The position numbers and the translations under genes are program-made. The notes below the pieces were generated by a model. That model searched no databases and was not told where the DNA came from. It saw nothing but the letters and a program-made list of their open reading frames with translations. Of a stretch of DNA of 64,000 bases, positions 8,642 through 16,764 are shown one piece after another; position 1 is the first letter of the stretch; each line of letters begins with the position of its first letter. Location: positions 6,944,001 to 7,008,000 of the forward strand of contig NZ_JARUBP010000001.1 in NCBI RefSeq assembly GCF_029626225.1, in the 5' to 3' direction. This stretch comes from Asanoa sp. WMMD1127. Lineage in GTDB: Bacteria; Actinomycetota; Actinomycetes; Mycobacteriales; Micromonosporaceae.

Positions 8642-9526
8642 GTGATCCATCAGCGGCCGCTCGCCTATCTGCTGGGGCTCGAGGGCGTCGCGCTGCTGCG
8701 CGCCTACGCCGGCGAGCACGACGCCGAGTTCACCGCCGCCCGCATCGCCGAGATCCGGCGCCTCCTCGACGACCCGAAGCTCGACGTCGAGCCGGTGGCG
8801 GCGGGCCGCACCGACACGGTGAGCGGCTACGAGGTGTGGTCCCGGACCTACGACGTCCCGGGCAACGGCATCTTCGCGTACGAGGAACGCGCGTTCCGGG
8901 AGATCCTCGACCCGCTGCCGCCCGGCGCCGCCCTCGACGCGGCCTGCGGCACCGGCCGGCTCAGCGAGCGGCTGGCCGGCCTCGGCCACGACGTGATCGG
9001 GGTCGACAGCTCGCCGGACATGCTGGCCCGGGCCCGCGCCCGGCTGCCGGAGGCGGATTTCCGGTCGGGCGAGCTGACCGCGCTCCCGGTCGACGACGCC
9101 TCCGTCGACCTGGTGACCTGTGCGTTGGCGCTGACCCACGTCGCCGACCTGGGCCCGGTCTTCGCCGAGTTCGCGCGGGTGCTCCGCCCGGGCGGGCACC
9201 TGGTGGTCTCCGACGTGCACCACGAGCTGGTGGCCCTGGGCTCGGCGCCGCACGTCCGGCTCGCGGGCGAGGCGCCGGCGTTCCTGCCGGCCTTCCGGCA
9301 CCGGGCCGGCGACTATCTCGGCGCGGCCCTGCCCCAGGGGCTGGGCGTGCGGCGCTGCGTCGAGCCGAGGATGGCCGTCCCGGAGCCGATCGAGGCCGCC
9401 ACCGACCCGGGGCCGTGGGACGACTGGCCGTGGTCGCTGCATCCGATCGCCCCCGCCGCGCACCAGGCGGCCTTCGACGGCACGCCCGCGCTGGTCGTCT
9501 GGCACTTCCAGAAGGAGAAAACCTAG
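8642..9526 (+). CDS. SAM-dependent methyltransferase (class I)
   Basis: This 294-aa protein has a Rossmann-type methyltransferase domain: motif I ALDAACGTGRLSERL around residues 97-111, the acidic loop VIGVDSSPDML, motif LPVDDASVDLVTCALALTHV and post-motif LRPGGHLVVSD. It is close in pattern to UbiE/MenG-like methyltransferases of the Methyltransf_11 family. An N-terminal helical extension of about 75 residues precedes the catalytic domain. The substrate is not evident. The GTG start has a TACCGT element seven bases upstream. Its TAG stop interlocks with that of the convergent oxidoreductase through CTAG. Confidence 0.9.
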   Translation: MIHQRPLAYLLGLEGVALLRAYAGEHDAEFTAARIAEIRRLLDDPKLDVEPVAAGRTDTVSGYEVWSRTYDVPGNGIFAYEERAFREILDPLPPGAALDAACGTGRLSERLAGLGHDVIGVDSSPDMLARARARLPEADFRSGELTALPVDDASVDLVTCALALTHVADLGPVFAEFARVLRPGGHLVVSDVHHELVALGSAPHVRLAGEAPAFLPAFRHRAGDYLGAALPQGLGVRRCVEPRMAVPEPIEAATDPGPWDDWPWSLHPIAPAAHQAAFDGTPALVVWHFQKEKT

Positions 9527-10488
9527 ACGGTCAGGACGACCTTGCCGGCCGGGTGGCCCAGCGCGAGGTAACGGATCGCGTCGGGCGCCTCGGCCAGCGG
9601 ATAGACCCGGTCGATGACCGGCCTGACGGCACCGGCGTCGATCAGGTCCCGCAGCTCGTCGAGCTCGGCCGCCCGCTCGCCGCTGAACAGCCCCTGGAAC
9701 CGCGCACCGGGGCGCGCCGCGACGAACGGCACCCGCAGCAGCCGCGTCATGCCGCCCAGCAGCCCGCCGGAGTCGTGGCCGCCGCCGGCGAGGACCACCA
9801 CGCCCCGGGGCGCCGCCGCCCGCCGCAGCAGCGACAGCGGCCGGCAACCGGCGGTGTCGACCACCACGTCGTGCACGGGCCCGTCGCGGTCGACCTCGGC
9901 CGCGGTGTAGTCGACGACCTCGTCGGCACCGAGCGACCGGACCAGCTCGACCTTGTCGGTGCCGCAGACGCCGGTCACCCGCGCGCCGCGGGCGACGGCG
10001 AGCTGCACCGCGTAGGCGCCGATGCCACCCGCCGCGCCGATCACCATCACCCGCTGGCCGGCCCGCACCGCCCGCAGGGCCGCCAGCGCGGTGACCGCGG
10101 AGATCGGCACGGCGGCGGCCTGTTCGAACGACAGCGTCGCGGGCTTGCGGGCCAGCCACTTGACCGGGGCGACGGCGAACTCGGCGAAGCTGCCGCGCCC
10201 GGTCGTCCCGTACACCTCGTCGCCCGGTTGGAACGTGGTCACGCCCGGGCCGACCTCCGCGACCACGCCGGCCAGGGCCCGGCCACGGACGGCGATCCGG
10301 GGGCGGGTCAGGCCGAAGGCGGCGCGGGCGGCGTACGGCTGGCCGGTCATGTTGATCCACACGCCCGGGTCGACGCCGGCGGCGCGGACCTGGACCAGCA
10401 CCTCGGCGGCGCCCGCCACCGGCCGCGGCACCTCGCGCAGGGAGAGCACGTCGGCCGGACCGTAGCGGGACTGGGCGATCGCCTTCAT
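9523..10488 (-). CDS. NAD(P)-dependent medium-chain oxidoreductase (quinone oxidoreductase type)
   Basis: This 321-aa protein is a zinc-independent medium-chain dehydrogenase/reductase. It opens MKAIAQSRYGPADVL, has an N-terminal GroES-like domain and the nucleotide site VMVIGAAGGIGAYAVQLA, and ends with the dimer segment HPAGKVVLTV. The catalytic zinc Cys/His ligands of alcohol dehydrogenases are absent, which fits NADPH:quinone or enone reduction. Its ATG overlaps the stop of the HTH gene as ATGA, so it is the third gene of the 11140-9523 operon and is probably controlled by that regulator. Confidence 0.9.
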   Translation of the reverse strand: MKAIAQSRYGPADVLSLREVPRPVAGAAEVLVQVRAAGVDPGVWINMTGQPYAARAAFGLTRPRIAVRGRALAGVVAEVGPGVTTFQPGDEVYGTTGRGSFAEFAVAPVKWLARKPATLSFEQAAAVPISAVTALAALRAVRAGQRVMVIGAAGGIGAYAVQLAVARGARVTGVCGTDKVELVRSLGADEVVDYTAAEVDRDGPVHDVVVDTAGCRPLSLLRRAAAPRGVVVLAGGGHDSGGLLGGMTRLLRVPFVAARPGARFQGLFSGERAAELDELRDLIDAGAVRPVIDRVYPLAEAPDAIRYLALGHPAGKVVLTV

Positions 10489-10715
10489 CGGGTCTCCTCC
10501 TCGATCTCGGGATATTGGAAGACGTCGTCGAGCGGCACCTTGAACACGCGGGCGATGCGGAACGCCATCTCCAGCGAGGGCGAGTAACGGCCCTGCTCGA
10601 TGGCGATGAGGGTCTGCCGGGTGACACCGATCCGATCGGCGAGGTCGGCCTGGGTCATCTCGTCGTGCGCGAACCGCAGCGCGCGGATGCGATTGGTGAC
10701 GCGGGTCGGTTTCAC
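10485..10715 (-). CDS. Small XRE-family HTH transcriptional regulator
   Basis: This 76-aa protein is almost entirely one Cro/cI-type helix-turn-helix domain: TQADLADRIGVTRQTLIAIEQGRYSPS is the HTH, followed by helix FRIARVFKVPLDDVF. It resembles the YozG-type regulators usually found beside small DUF2178-like membrane proteins. The start is a GTG overlapping the upstream stop (GTGA); a GTG one codon earlier is possible. Middle gene of a three-gene operon. Two near-identical repeats flanking the operon promoter (11158-11224) are the obvious candidate binding sites for autoregulation, which is inference. Confidence 0.88.
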   Translation of the reverse strand: MKPTRVTNRIRALRFAHDEMTQADLADRIGVTRQTLIAIEQGRYSPSLEMAFRIARVFKVPLDDVFQYPEIEEETR

Positions 10716-11140
10716 CACTCGGGGACGCTCCCGCGGTAGACGACGACCCGGGCGACGCCGCCGACGATCGCGGAGAGCACGAAGCACAGGTAGACCACGT
10801 TGGCGATCCAGAACGGCGCCCAGTCGGCCATCGCCATCAGCATCGCCGCGACGGCGCCGATCGCCACGAACGGGTGGCCGACCCGGTCGCCGAGGCGCCC
10901 GATCACCCGGTCGCGGTCGTCGGTGAGGTGCGACGCCCGCGGGTTGGCGATCCCGAACGCGATGTCGGCGAGGATGGCGGTGACGATCCCCGCGCCGATG
11001 GTCCAGAGCATCGGCGCGGCATAGGACACCTCGGCCAGTGGGGTGTCGCCGGCCCGGCCCAGCACCACGACCAGGTAGACCGCGTAGCCGACGACCGCCA
11101 CCACCAGCCCGATCCAGGCCCGTCTCTCCTCGAGGGTCAT
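10712..11140 (-). CDS. Small four-helix membrane protein (operon head)
   Basis: This 142-aa protein has four predicted transmembrane helices: about residues 8-28, 45-65, 87-108 and 113-133. The two halves are separated by a charged loop containing DDRDRVIGRLGDRVGH. It resembles the DUF2178-like membrane proteins that commonly precede YozG-type XRE regulators. ATG 11140 has GAAGGAG eight bases upstream, a clear ribosome site. First gene of the operon with the HTH regulator and the oxidoreductase. It may act as a membrane sensor or antagonist of the regulator, but that is only suggested by context. Confidence 0.82.
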   Translation of the reverse strand: MTLEERRAWIGLVVAVVGYAVYLVVVLGRAGDTPLAEVSYAAPMLWTIGAGIVTAILADIAFGIANPRASHLTDDRDRVIGRLGDRVGHPFVAIGAVAAMLMAMADWAPFWIANVVYLCFVLSAIVGGVARVVVYRGSVPEW

Positions 11141-11157
11141 CGACCGACTCCTTCGCG

Positions 11158-11224
11158 TGTCTAGAAACTTTGACATCACGAAGGTAGCGAATCCTTTACT
11201 TCATGTCTAGAAACTTTTACATCA
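11158..11224 (-). promoter_or_regulatory. Promoter flanked by twin 21-bp operators
   Basis: On the minus strand a -35 TAGACA (11209-11204) and a -10 TACCTT (11186-11181) are separated by exactly 17 bases. Two 21-bp direct repeats with one mismatch flank it: 11204-11224 covers the -35 element and 11158-11178 covers the predicted transcription start. Both contain AAAGTTTCTAGACA, and the proximal copy has a TGTC-N10-GACA dyad. The distal copy also contains the stop codon of the SDR gene. The layout suggests repression of the membrane protein-HTH-oxidoreductase operon. Confidence 0.75.
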
Positions 11225-11965
11225 GATGGTGAACCCCCCGTCGACGTTGACCACCGCCCCGGTGACGTAGCGGCCGTCGGCGCCGGCCAGGAAGGCGACC
11301 GCGGCGGCCACGTCGGCGGGCTCCGCGTAGTGGCCGAGCGCGGTCAGGTCGCGGATGACGCCGGCGTTGGGCCCGTCGGCCGGGTTGAGCTCGGTGTCGG
11401 TCGGGCCGGGGTTGACCAGGTTGACCGTGATCGCGCGCGGGCCGAGCTCGCGGCCGAGGGCCTTGGTCAGACCGACGAGCGCGGTCTTGCTCATGGCGTA
11501 GAGCGCGAAGCCGGGGAACACCGCCCGCTCGGCCACGTTGCTGCCGATGTTGATGATCCGCCCACCGGCCGCCATGTGCCGCACCGCGGCCTGCGTCGCC
11601 AGGAACGGCGCCCGCACGTTGACCGCCACCGTCTGCTCGAACTCGGCGACGCTGAGCTCCTCCAGCGGGCCCAGCAGGAACGCGCCGGCGTTGTTGACCA
11701 GGATGTCGAGCCGGCCCAGCTCGGCCGCCACCCCGTCGACCGTGGCCACCAGGGCGACCGGGTCGGCGCTGTCGACGCGTACCGCCGTGGCCCGCCCGCC
11801 CTCGCCCGTGATCTGGTCCACCACCTCGCCGGCCCGCCGCTCGTCCCGCTGGAACGTCAGCGCGACCGTCGCGCCCTCCCGGGCCAGGCGGGTCGCCACC
11901 GCCGCGCCGATCCCCCGACCGCCGCCCGTGACCAGCGCGACCTTGCCATCAAGTGTGTTGTCCAT
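11222..11965 (-). CDS. Short-chain dehydrogenase/reductase (SDR)
   Basis: This 247-aa classical SDR has the cofactor motif TGGGRGIG (residues 13-20), the NNAG motif (ILVNNAGAF), the catalytic Ser in INIGSNVAE and YAMSK as the YxxxK motif, ending VNVDGGFTI. It most resembles 3-oxoacyl-ACP reductase-like SDRs that use NADPH. I start at ATG 11965; further upstream in frame the sequence is not protein-like. It is the gene just upstream of the HTH operon on the same strand, but the operon has its own promoter. It is transcribed divergently from the aldo/keto reductase, 120 bp away. Substrate unknown. Confidence 0.9.
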   Translation of the reverse strand: MDNTLDGKVALVTGGGRGIGAAVATRLAREGATVALTFQRDERRAGEVVDQITGEGGRATAVRVDSADPVALVATVDGVAAELGRLDILVNNAGAFLLGPLEELSVAEFEQTVAVNVRAPFLATQAAVRHMAAGGRIINIGSNVAERAVFPGFALYAMSKTALVGLTKALGRELGPRAITVNLVNPGPTDTELNPADGPNAGVIRDLTALGHYAEPADVAAAVAFLAGADGRYVTGAVVNVDGGFTI

Positions 11966-12085
11966 GCGGAAGAGCCTGCTCGAGCGCGGTGGGCGCGTCT
12001 GGCGCTGATCGGACGTCGCGGTGATCTGGTTCTCAATCGGGCCGAACGCGCCGCCACGCCGGCCCGGCGGGTGTGGGCTGGACCG

Positions 12086-13060
12086 ATGCGGACCACCACA
12101 CTCGGGCGATCCGGGCTCGCGGTGTCCCGGATCGCGTTCGGCACCTGGCAGCTCGGCGGCGACTGGGGCAGCTTCGACGAGCGGGCCGTCGTCGAGACCA
12201 TCCAACGGGCGTACGACCTGGGCATCACGATCTTCGACACCGCGCAGGGGTACGGCTACGGCTCCTCCGAGGAGCTGCTCGGCCGGGCCCTGCGCGCGCC
12301 GCTCACCACGGACCGCGACTCGGTCGTGCTGGCCACCAAGGGCGGCATCGACCCGGCGGGCGAGCGGACCCGGGACGCGCGGCCGGCCTGGCTGCGGTCG
12401 GGTGTCGAGTCGAGCCTGCGCGCGCTCGGTGTCGACCACATCGACCTCTACCAGGTGCACTGGCCGGATCCCGATACGCCGGCCGAGGAGACCGCGACCG
12501 CGCTGCAGGAGCTCGTCGACGCGGGCAAGATCCGGCACGTCGGAGTGTCCAACTACGACACCGCGCAGCTCGCCGCGTTCGAGGCGGTGCGGCCGGTGGA
12601 GACGCTGCAGTCGCCGCTGCACCTGTTCCAGCGGGAGATCCAGGACGACATCCTGCCGTACGCCCGGCGCCTCGACATCGGTTTCCTCGCCTACAGCCCG
12701 CTCGGCAGCGGCCTGCTCTCCGGCGCCCTCGACGCCTCGACCCGCTTCGAGGAGGGTGACTGGCGCGCCCAGTCGAGCGCCTTCACCGGCGACGCGTTCG
12801 TGCGCAACCTGGAGATCGTCGACTCGCTGGCCCGGTTCGCGGCCTTGCGGTCGATGACGGTCGCCCAGCTCGCGGTGGCGTGGGTGCTGGCGCAGGAGGG
12901 CGTGCACGTCGCGATCGTCGGGGCCCGGCACGCCCGCAACATCGAGGCCGCCGCCGACGCCGCCGACCTGCGCCTGAGCGCCGAGGACCTCGTCGAGATC
13001 GACAAGATCACCCAGGGCGCGACGCCGCTGCTGGGCAACACCCCGGAAGGGCCGCGCTGA
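12086..13060 (+). CDS. Aldo/keto reductase
   Basis: This 324-aa protein is a member of the aldo/keto reductase superfamily, reducing carbonyls with NADPH in a TIM barrel. The tetrad is visible: Asp51 and Tyr56 in DTAQGYGYG, Lys85 in VLATKGG and His125 in DLYQVHWPDP. The signature SGLLSGALD and the NADPH-binding tail (AIVGARHARNIEAAADAADL) are present. It resembles the AKR11/AKR5-like YqkF/YhdN group. Start ATG 12086 gives the typical MRTTTLGRSGLAVSRI N-terminus. It ends 4 bases before the convergent membrane protein gene. Physiological substrate not evident. Confidence 0.92.
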   Translation: MRTTTLGRSGLAVSRIAFGTWQLGGDWGSFDERAVVETIQRAYDLGITIFDTAQGYGYGSSEELLGRALRAPLTTDRDSVVLATKGGIDPAGERTRDARPAWLRSGVESSLRALGVDHIDLYQVHWPDPDTPAEETATALQELVDAGKIRHVGVSNYDTAQLAAFEAVRPVETLQSPLHLFQREIQDDILPYARRLDIGFLAYSPLGSGLLSGALDASTRFEEGDWRAQSSAFTGDAFVRNLEIVDSLARFAALRSMTVAQLAVAWVLAQEGVHVAIVGARHARNIEAAADAADLRLSAEDLVEIDKITQGATPLLGNTPEGPR

Positions 13061-13064
13061 CGTC

Positions 13065-13706
13065 TCAGCGCTCGGCGGCCCGGCGGCGGCGGATCGACTC
13101 CAGGGCGCGTTCCATCGCGTCGTCGGCGTCGACGTTGACGACGCCCTCCTCGAAATACTCGCGGCTGGCGCCGTGGAACAGCAGGACGACGACGGCCGCC
13201 GAGGCGAGCAGGAGGACGGTCTCGAACGCCTGTTGGGTCAGCGGGTACCAGCCCGGCACCACGCCGAGCCGCATCGGGCCGTCGGCCAGGTCGGTGCTGA
13301 TGAAGAGCACCTGGCCCAGCAGCGAGACGAACAGGACGCCCAGGGCCGTCCAGCGGGCGCCGGACAGCGGACCCCGCAGGCCGATCAGGACCGGGACCAG
13401 CACGGCGGCGAGGCCGAAGCCGGCGACGGTGCTGTAGGCGGTCACGTCCAACGCGTCGAAGACCGCGGCCCGGCCGGCCGTGTCCCGCATGAGCGGACCC
13501 GCGGCGGCCTCGTCGACCAGCGGCCGAGCGCTCAGGGCCGCGACCGCCCGCAGCCCGGACACCACGGCGATGCCGACCAGCAGCCCGGCCGCGACCCCGA
13601 CCTGGATGGGCCGTGGCGCGACCGCGGCGCCGCGGCAGCGCGGGCAGACGATCCGTCCGTCGGACGTCGCCCAGCGATGCCAGCCCAACCGGCAGGACAT
13701 GCTCAT
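13065..13706 (-). CDS. Membrane protein with an N-terminal Cys/His cluster
   Basis: This 213-aa protein starts with a short Cys/His-rich head (SCRLGWHRW, then CPRC) that could bind a metal ion, followed by a basic stretch and about four transmembrane helices: residues 34-58, 90-110, 120-138 and 158-178. A soluble, charged C-terminus follows (DADDAMERALESIRRRR). I know of no function for this arrangement. A redox or metal-sensing membrane protein is possible. An ATG two codons downstream is an alternative start. It converges on the aldo/keto reductase gene. Confidence 0.75.
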   Translation of the reverse strand: MSMSCRLGWHRWATSDGRIVCPRCRGAAVAPRPIQVGVAAGLLVGIAVVSGLRAVAALSARPLVDEAAAGPLMRDTAGRAAVFDALDVTAYSTVAGFGLAAVLVPVLIGLRGPLSGARWTALGVLFVSLLGQVLFISTDLADGPMRLGVVPGWYPLTQQAFETVLLLASAAVVVLLFHGASREYFEEGVVNVDADDAMERALESIRRRRAAER

Positions 13707-13777
13707 AACGGCGACTATCGTCGATATGCCGCAGGCACCGCGTCCCCCGTTCGGCCGCCGGGCCGGCCAACCTAAGG

Positions 13778-14464
13778 CTAGGCGGCGGGTGGGCGGAGCC
13801 GGTGGTCCGTTTCGTAGCGCTCCGCCAGCTCCCGCTCCGCCACCGCGTCGCCCCGGAACGTCGCGGTCAGCAGCGCGGCGAGGTCGTCGATGACGTCCAG
13901 GTCGTCGACCAGGTCCGGGCCCATCGGGCCCCAGGCGTCGGCCAGTCGCACCGCCGCGTCGTTGGCGTGGGCCCAGTCGCGCAGGACCGCGTCGCGCAGG
14001 GCGGCGCCGCCGCCGAAGCGGGTCGCGTCCAGGGTGCCGGAACGCCAGGCGAGCCAGGCGTCGCCGGGGAACACGAAGCCGGTGGCGCCGGCCACCCGGG
14101 GATCGGCCACCAGCCAGCGGTCACCGTCGTGATAGGACACGACGACGTGGGCCGCGTCGCCCAGGTAGGGCGCGAAGCCCACCCGCGACCGGGCCCGGAC
14201 GCCCTGCTGGCGCAGCGCCGCGAGCAGCAACAGGGCCGCGGTCCGGCAGGTGCCACCGACCGGCGACGGGCGGGGCGCGGTCAGCGGCAGCCCGGGGTGC
14301 CGCTCCTGGTCGGCGTCGAGCAGGTCGGCGAGCCGCGGCACGTCGGCGCCGGGCGTGCCGGCGCCGCCGACCACGTTGCGCACCACGGCGCCGAGCGCGG
14401 CCACGTCGTCGGGGAGGTCGGCGAGCAGCGCCGCGTGGCGCCCTGGATCAGTCGCGGAGATCAT
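13778..14464 (-). CDS. Transglutaminase-like cysteine protease-fold protein
   Basis: This 228-aa cytoplasmic protein carries the transglutaminase-like Cys-His-Asp triad: Cys73 in GGTCRTAALLL, His106 in DAAHVVVSYHDG and Asp121 in WLVADPRVAG, with the family spacing. It shows an N-terminal helical region and a C-terminal helical tail ending in YETDHRLRPPAA. Bacterial members of this family are often proteases or peptide cross-linkers. Its ATG overlaps the kinase stop (ATGA), so the two are translationally coupled; the functional link to sugar phosphorylation is unclear. Confidence 0.83.
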   Translation of the reverse strand: MISATDPGRHAALLADLPDDVAALGAVVRNVVGGAGTPGADVPRLADLLDADQERHPGLPLTAPRPSPVGGTCRTAALLLLAALRQQGVRARSRVGFAPYLGDAAHVVVSYHDGDRWLVADPRVAGATGFVFPGDAWLAWRSGTLDATRFGGGAALRDAVLRDWAHANDAAVRLADAWGPMGPDLVDDLDVIDDLAALLTATFRGDAVAERELAERYETDHRLRPPAA

Positions 14465-15402
14465 GTGGACGAACCGTAGCGCGCCGCCACCTCGGCCCGG
14501 GTGGGCATCGCGACCGCTCCGCCGGGGCGCTCGCAGACGAGGCCGGCCACCTGCAGGGCGTACGCCACGTGGTTGGTCCAGCCTGTCGCGGTGGCCGGCC
14601 GGCCGTCGGCGAGCAGGCCGGCGATCAGCGCGGCCATCACCGAGTCGCCCGCGCCCGTCGCGTCGACCGCCTCGACCACCGGCGCTGCCAGCTCGATCCG
14701 CTCGTCGCCGACGGCGACCAGCGCCCCGGCCGGCCCGCGGGTGACCACCACCGCGCCCGCGCCCAGCGAGAGCAGGTCGCCGGCCACGGAGGCGAGCGAC
14801 AGTCCCGGATAGAGCACCGCGGCGTCGGCGTGGCTGAGCTTGACCAGGTCGGCGGTGGCGCAGAACTCCTCGACCACCGTGCGGAGAGCGTCGACGTCGG
14901 CCGCCGTGGGCAGCAGCGTCGGCCGCACGTTGGGGTCGAAGACCCGCAGCCCGCCGGCCGTAGACCAGGCCGTGCGGGCGGCGGCGCGGAACTCCGGGTG
15001 CAGCAGCACGATCGATCCGCAGTAGACGACCGCCGAGCCGGCCAGCAGGTCGGCCGGCACGTCGGTGAGCAGCGAGTACGACGGTGGGCTGCCATAGAAG
15101 TGGAACTCCGGGTCGGCCCCGCTGAAGGTGACCACCGCCAGCGTCGTCGGCACCGGGACGCGTACCGCCGCCCGGTCGTCGACCCCCGCCTCCTTCAGGT
15201 AGTCGAGGATCCGGGTGCCGAGGGCGTCGTCGCCGAGCGAGCCCGCGAACGACACCTGGCCGCCGAGCCGGGCGGCCCCGACCGAGACGTTGAACGGCGC
15301 TCCGCCGATCGCCTGCCGGAAGACCCGCTCCCCGGCGCACTCGCCGTCGAGCAGGTCGATCAGAGCCTCGCCGAGGACCACCGCGTATCCCATGGACTGC
15401 AT
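14461..15402 (-). CDS. PfkB-family carbohydrate kinase (fructokinase-like)
   Basis: This 313-aa kinase has both PfkB signatures: GGAPFNVSVGAARLGG near residues 33-48, and DATGAGDS at 247-254 with catalytic Asp253. The pattern VVLGEALIDLL at the N-terminus and the overall length fit fructokinase/ribokinase-type sugar kinases, which use ATP to phosphorylate a free sugar. ATG 15402 and ATG 15393 are both possible starts; neither has a strong ribosome site. It is the first gene of a two-gene unit with the transglutaminase-like gene and is divergent from the secreted polysaccharide oxidase. Confidence 0.88.
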   Translation of the reverse strand: MQSMGYAVVLGEALIDLLDGECAGERVFRQAIGGAPFNVSVGAARLGGQVSFAGSLGDDALGTRILDYLKEAGVDDRAAVRVPVPTTLAVVTFSGADPEFHFYGSPPSYSLLTDVPADLLAGSAVVYCGSIVLLHPEFRAAARTAWSTAGGLRVFDPNVRPTLLPTAADVDALRTVVEEFCATADLVKLSHADAAVLYPGLSLASVAGDLLSLGAGAVVVTRGPAGALVAVGDERIELAAPVVEAVDATGAGDSVMAALIAGLLADGRPATATGWTNHVAYALQVAGLVCERPGGAVAMPTRAEVAARYGSST

Positions 15403-15601
15403 CTTGTCAGCGCCGCTCTTGCCCCGCCGCACCCCGTCGTGGTCACATATCCATGCCGGGCAATACACGCGGACTGGCGCCGCCCACCACGACGGACGCA
15501 CAGGTGGGTGACGCGCGCGCCGCGGCATGTCCGTGAGCCCGCGCTCCCCGAGTCGACTCCGGCGCCGCCCCTGCGCGCGCCGACTCCCCGAGGAGCAATC
15601 C

Positions 15602-16711
15602 GTGAAGCTCATCCGCAGGGCGGCGGTGCTCGGCGCCACCGCCATGCTCGCCGCCGGCCTCGTGTCGGTGGTCAGCCAGCTGCCCGCTCAGGGCCACGGC
15701 ACACCGATGTCACCGGGCAGCCGCACCTTCCTCTGCTGGAAGGACGGGCTGTCGCAACAGGGCGACATCCAGCCGCACAACCCCGCCTGCACCGCCGCCG
15801 TCCAGCAGGGCGGTACGAACCCGCTCTACAACTGGTTCAGCGTGCTGCGCTCGGACGCGGCGGGCCGCACCGTCGGCTTCATCCCCGACGGGCAGCTCTG
15901 CAGCGGCGGCAACCCGACCTTCGCCGCCTACAACCAGGCCCGCAACGACTGGCCGCTGACCCACCTGACGGCCGGCGGGCGGTTCGACTTCAAGTACAGC
16001 AACTGGGCCCACCACCCGGGCACGTTCTATTTCTACGTCACCAAGGACAGCTGGAGTCCGACCCGGCCGCTGGCCTGGAACGACCTCGAGGCGTCACCGT
16101 TCCTGACGGTCACGAACCCGCCGCAGAGCGGTGGGCCGGGCACCAACGAGGGGCACTACTACTTCAGCGGGAATCTGCCGTCCGGCAAGAGCGGGCGGCA
16201 CCTGATCTACTCCCGCTGGGTGCGCTCCGACAGCAGCGAGAACTTCTTCGCGTGCTCCGACGTGACCTTCGACGGCGGCAACGGCCAGGTGACCGGCGTC
16301 GGCCCGGGCAGCGAGAACCCGGGGCCCGGCCCGACCACCGGCCCGGACCCGACCACCGGCCCGACACCCACCCCGACGGCGCCGAACCCGACGACCCCGG
16401 CGCCGAGCGGTGAGTGCATGGCGGTCTACCGGGTGATCGGCTCGTGGACCGGCGGCTTCCAGGCCGAGGTCACGATCATGAACCACAGCAACCGGACGTA
16501 CGGCGGCTGGACGGCGTCGTGGGCCTGGCCGTCGGGTCAGACCCTCGCCCAGGTCTGGAGCGGGACGTCGAGCGTCTCGGGTGCGAACGTGACCGTGCGC
16601 AACGTGAGCTACAACGGCACGGTCGCGCCCGAGGGCACGACCACGTTCGGCTTCCTCGGCACGCACAACGGCACCAACACCCTGCCGACGGTCACCTGCG
16701 TCGGCTCGTAA
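15602..16711 (+). CDS. Secreted lytic polysaccharide monooxygenase (AA10) with CBM2
   Basis: This 369-aa exported copper enzyme oxidatively cleaves crystalline cellulose or chitin. The signal peptide (residues 1-31) ends QLPAQG, so that His32 becomes the mature N-terminus, as the copper histidine brace requires. The second brace histidine is probably His138 in NWAHHPGTFYFYVTKD, and ENFFACSDVTF carries the aromatic residue near copper. The AA10 domain spans residues 32-245, followed by a Pro/Thr/Gly linker (GPGPTTGPDPTTGPTPTPT) and a C-terminal CBM2 domain (CMAVYRVIGSWTGGFQAEV to the end). GTG 15602 has GAGGAG six bases upstream. The CBM2 makes cellulose the likelier substrate, but chitin cannot be excluded. 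Confidence 0.94.
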   Translation: MKLIRRAAVLGATAMLAAGLVSVVSQLPAQGHGTPMSPGSRTFLCWKDGLSQQGDIQPHNPACTAAVQQGGTNPLYNWFSVLRSDAAGRTVGFIPDGQLCSGGNPTFAAYNQARNDWPLTHLTAGGRFDFKYSNWAHHPGTFYFYVTKDSWSPTRPLAWNDLEASPFLTVTNPPQSGGPGTNEGHYYFSGNLPSGKSGRHLIYSRWVRSDSSENFFACSDVTFDGGNGQVTGVGPGSENPGPGPTTGPDPTTGPTPTPTAPNPTTPAPSGECMAVYRVIGSWTGGFQAEVTIMNHSNRTYGGWTASWAWPSGQTLAQVWSGTSSVSGANVTVRNVSYNGTVAPEGTTTFGFLGTHNGTNTLPTVTCVGS

Positions 16712-16721
16712 CACGGCAACG

Positions 16722-16748
16722 GGGGTCCCGGCGACGAGCCGGGGCCCC
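16722..16748 (+). terminator. Terminator after the AA10 gene
   Basis: An 11-bp stem with one G-T pair (GGGGTCCCGGC and GCCGGGGCCCC) and a 5-base loop lies 11 bases after the stop, between the AA10 gene and the convergent MBL gene. Confidence 0.7.
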
Positions 16749-16764
16749 TCGGCCGCCGGTCGCG

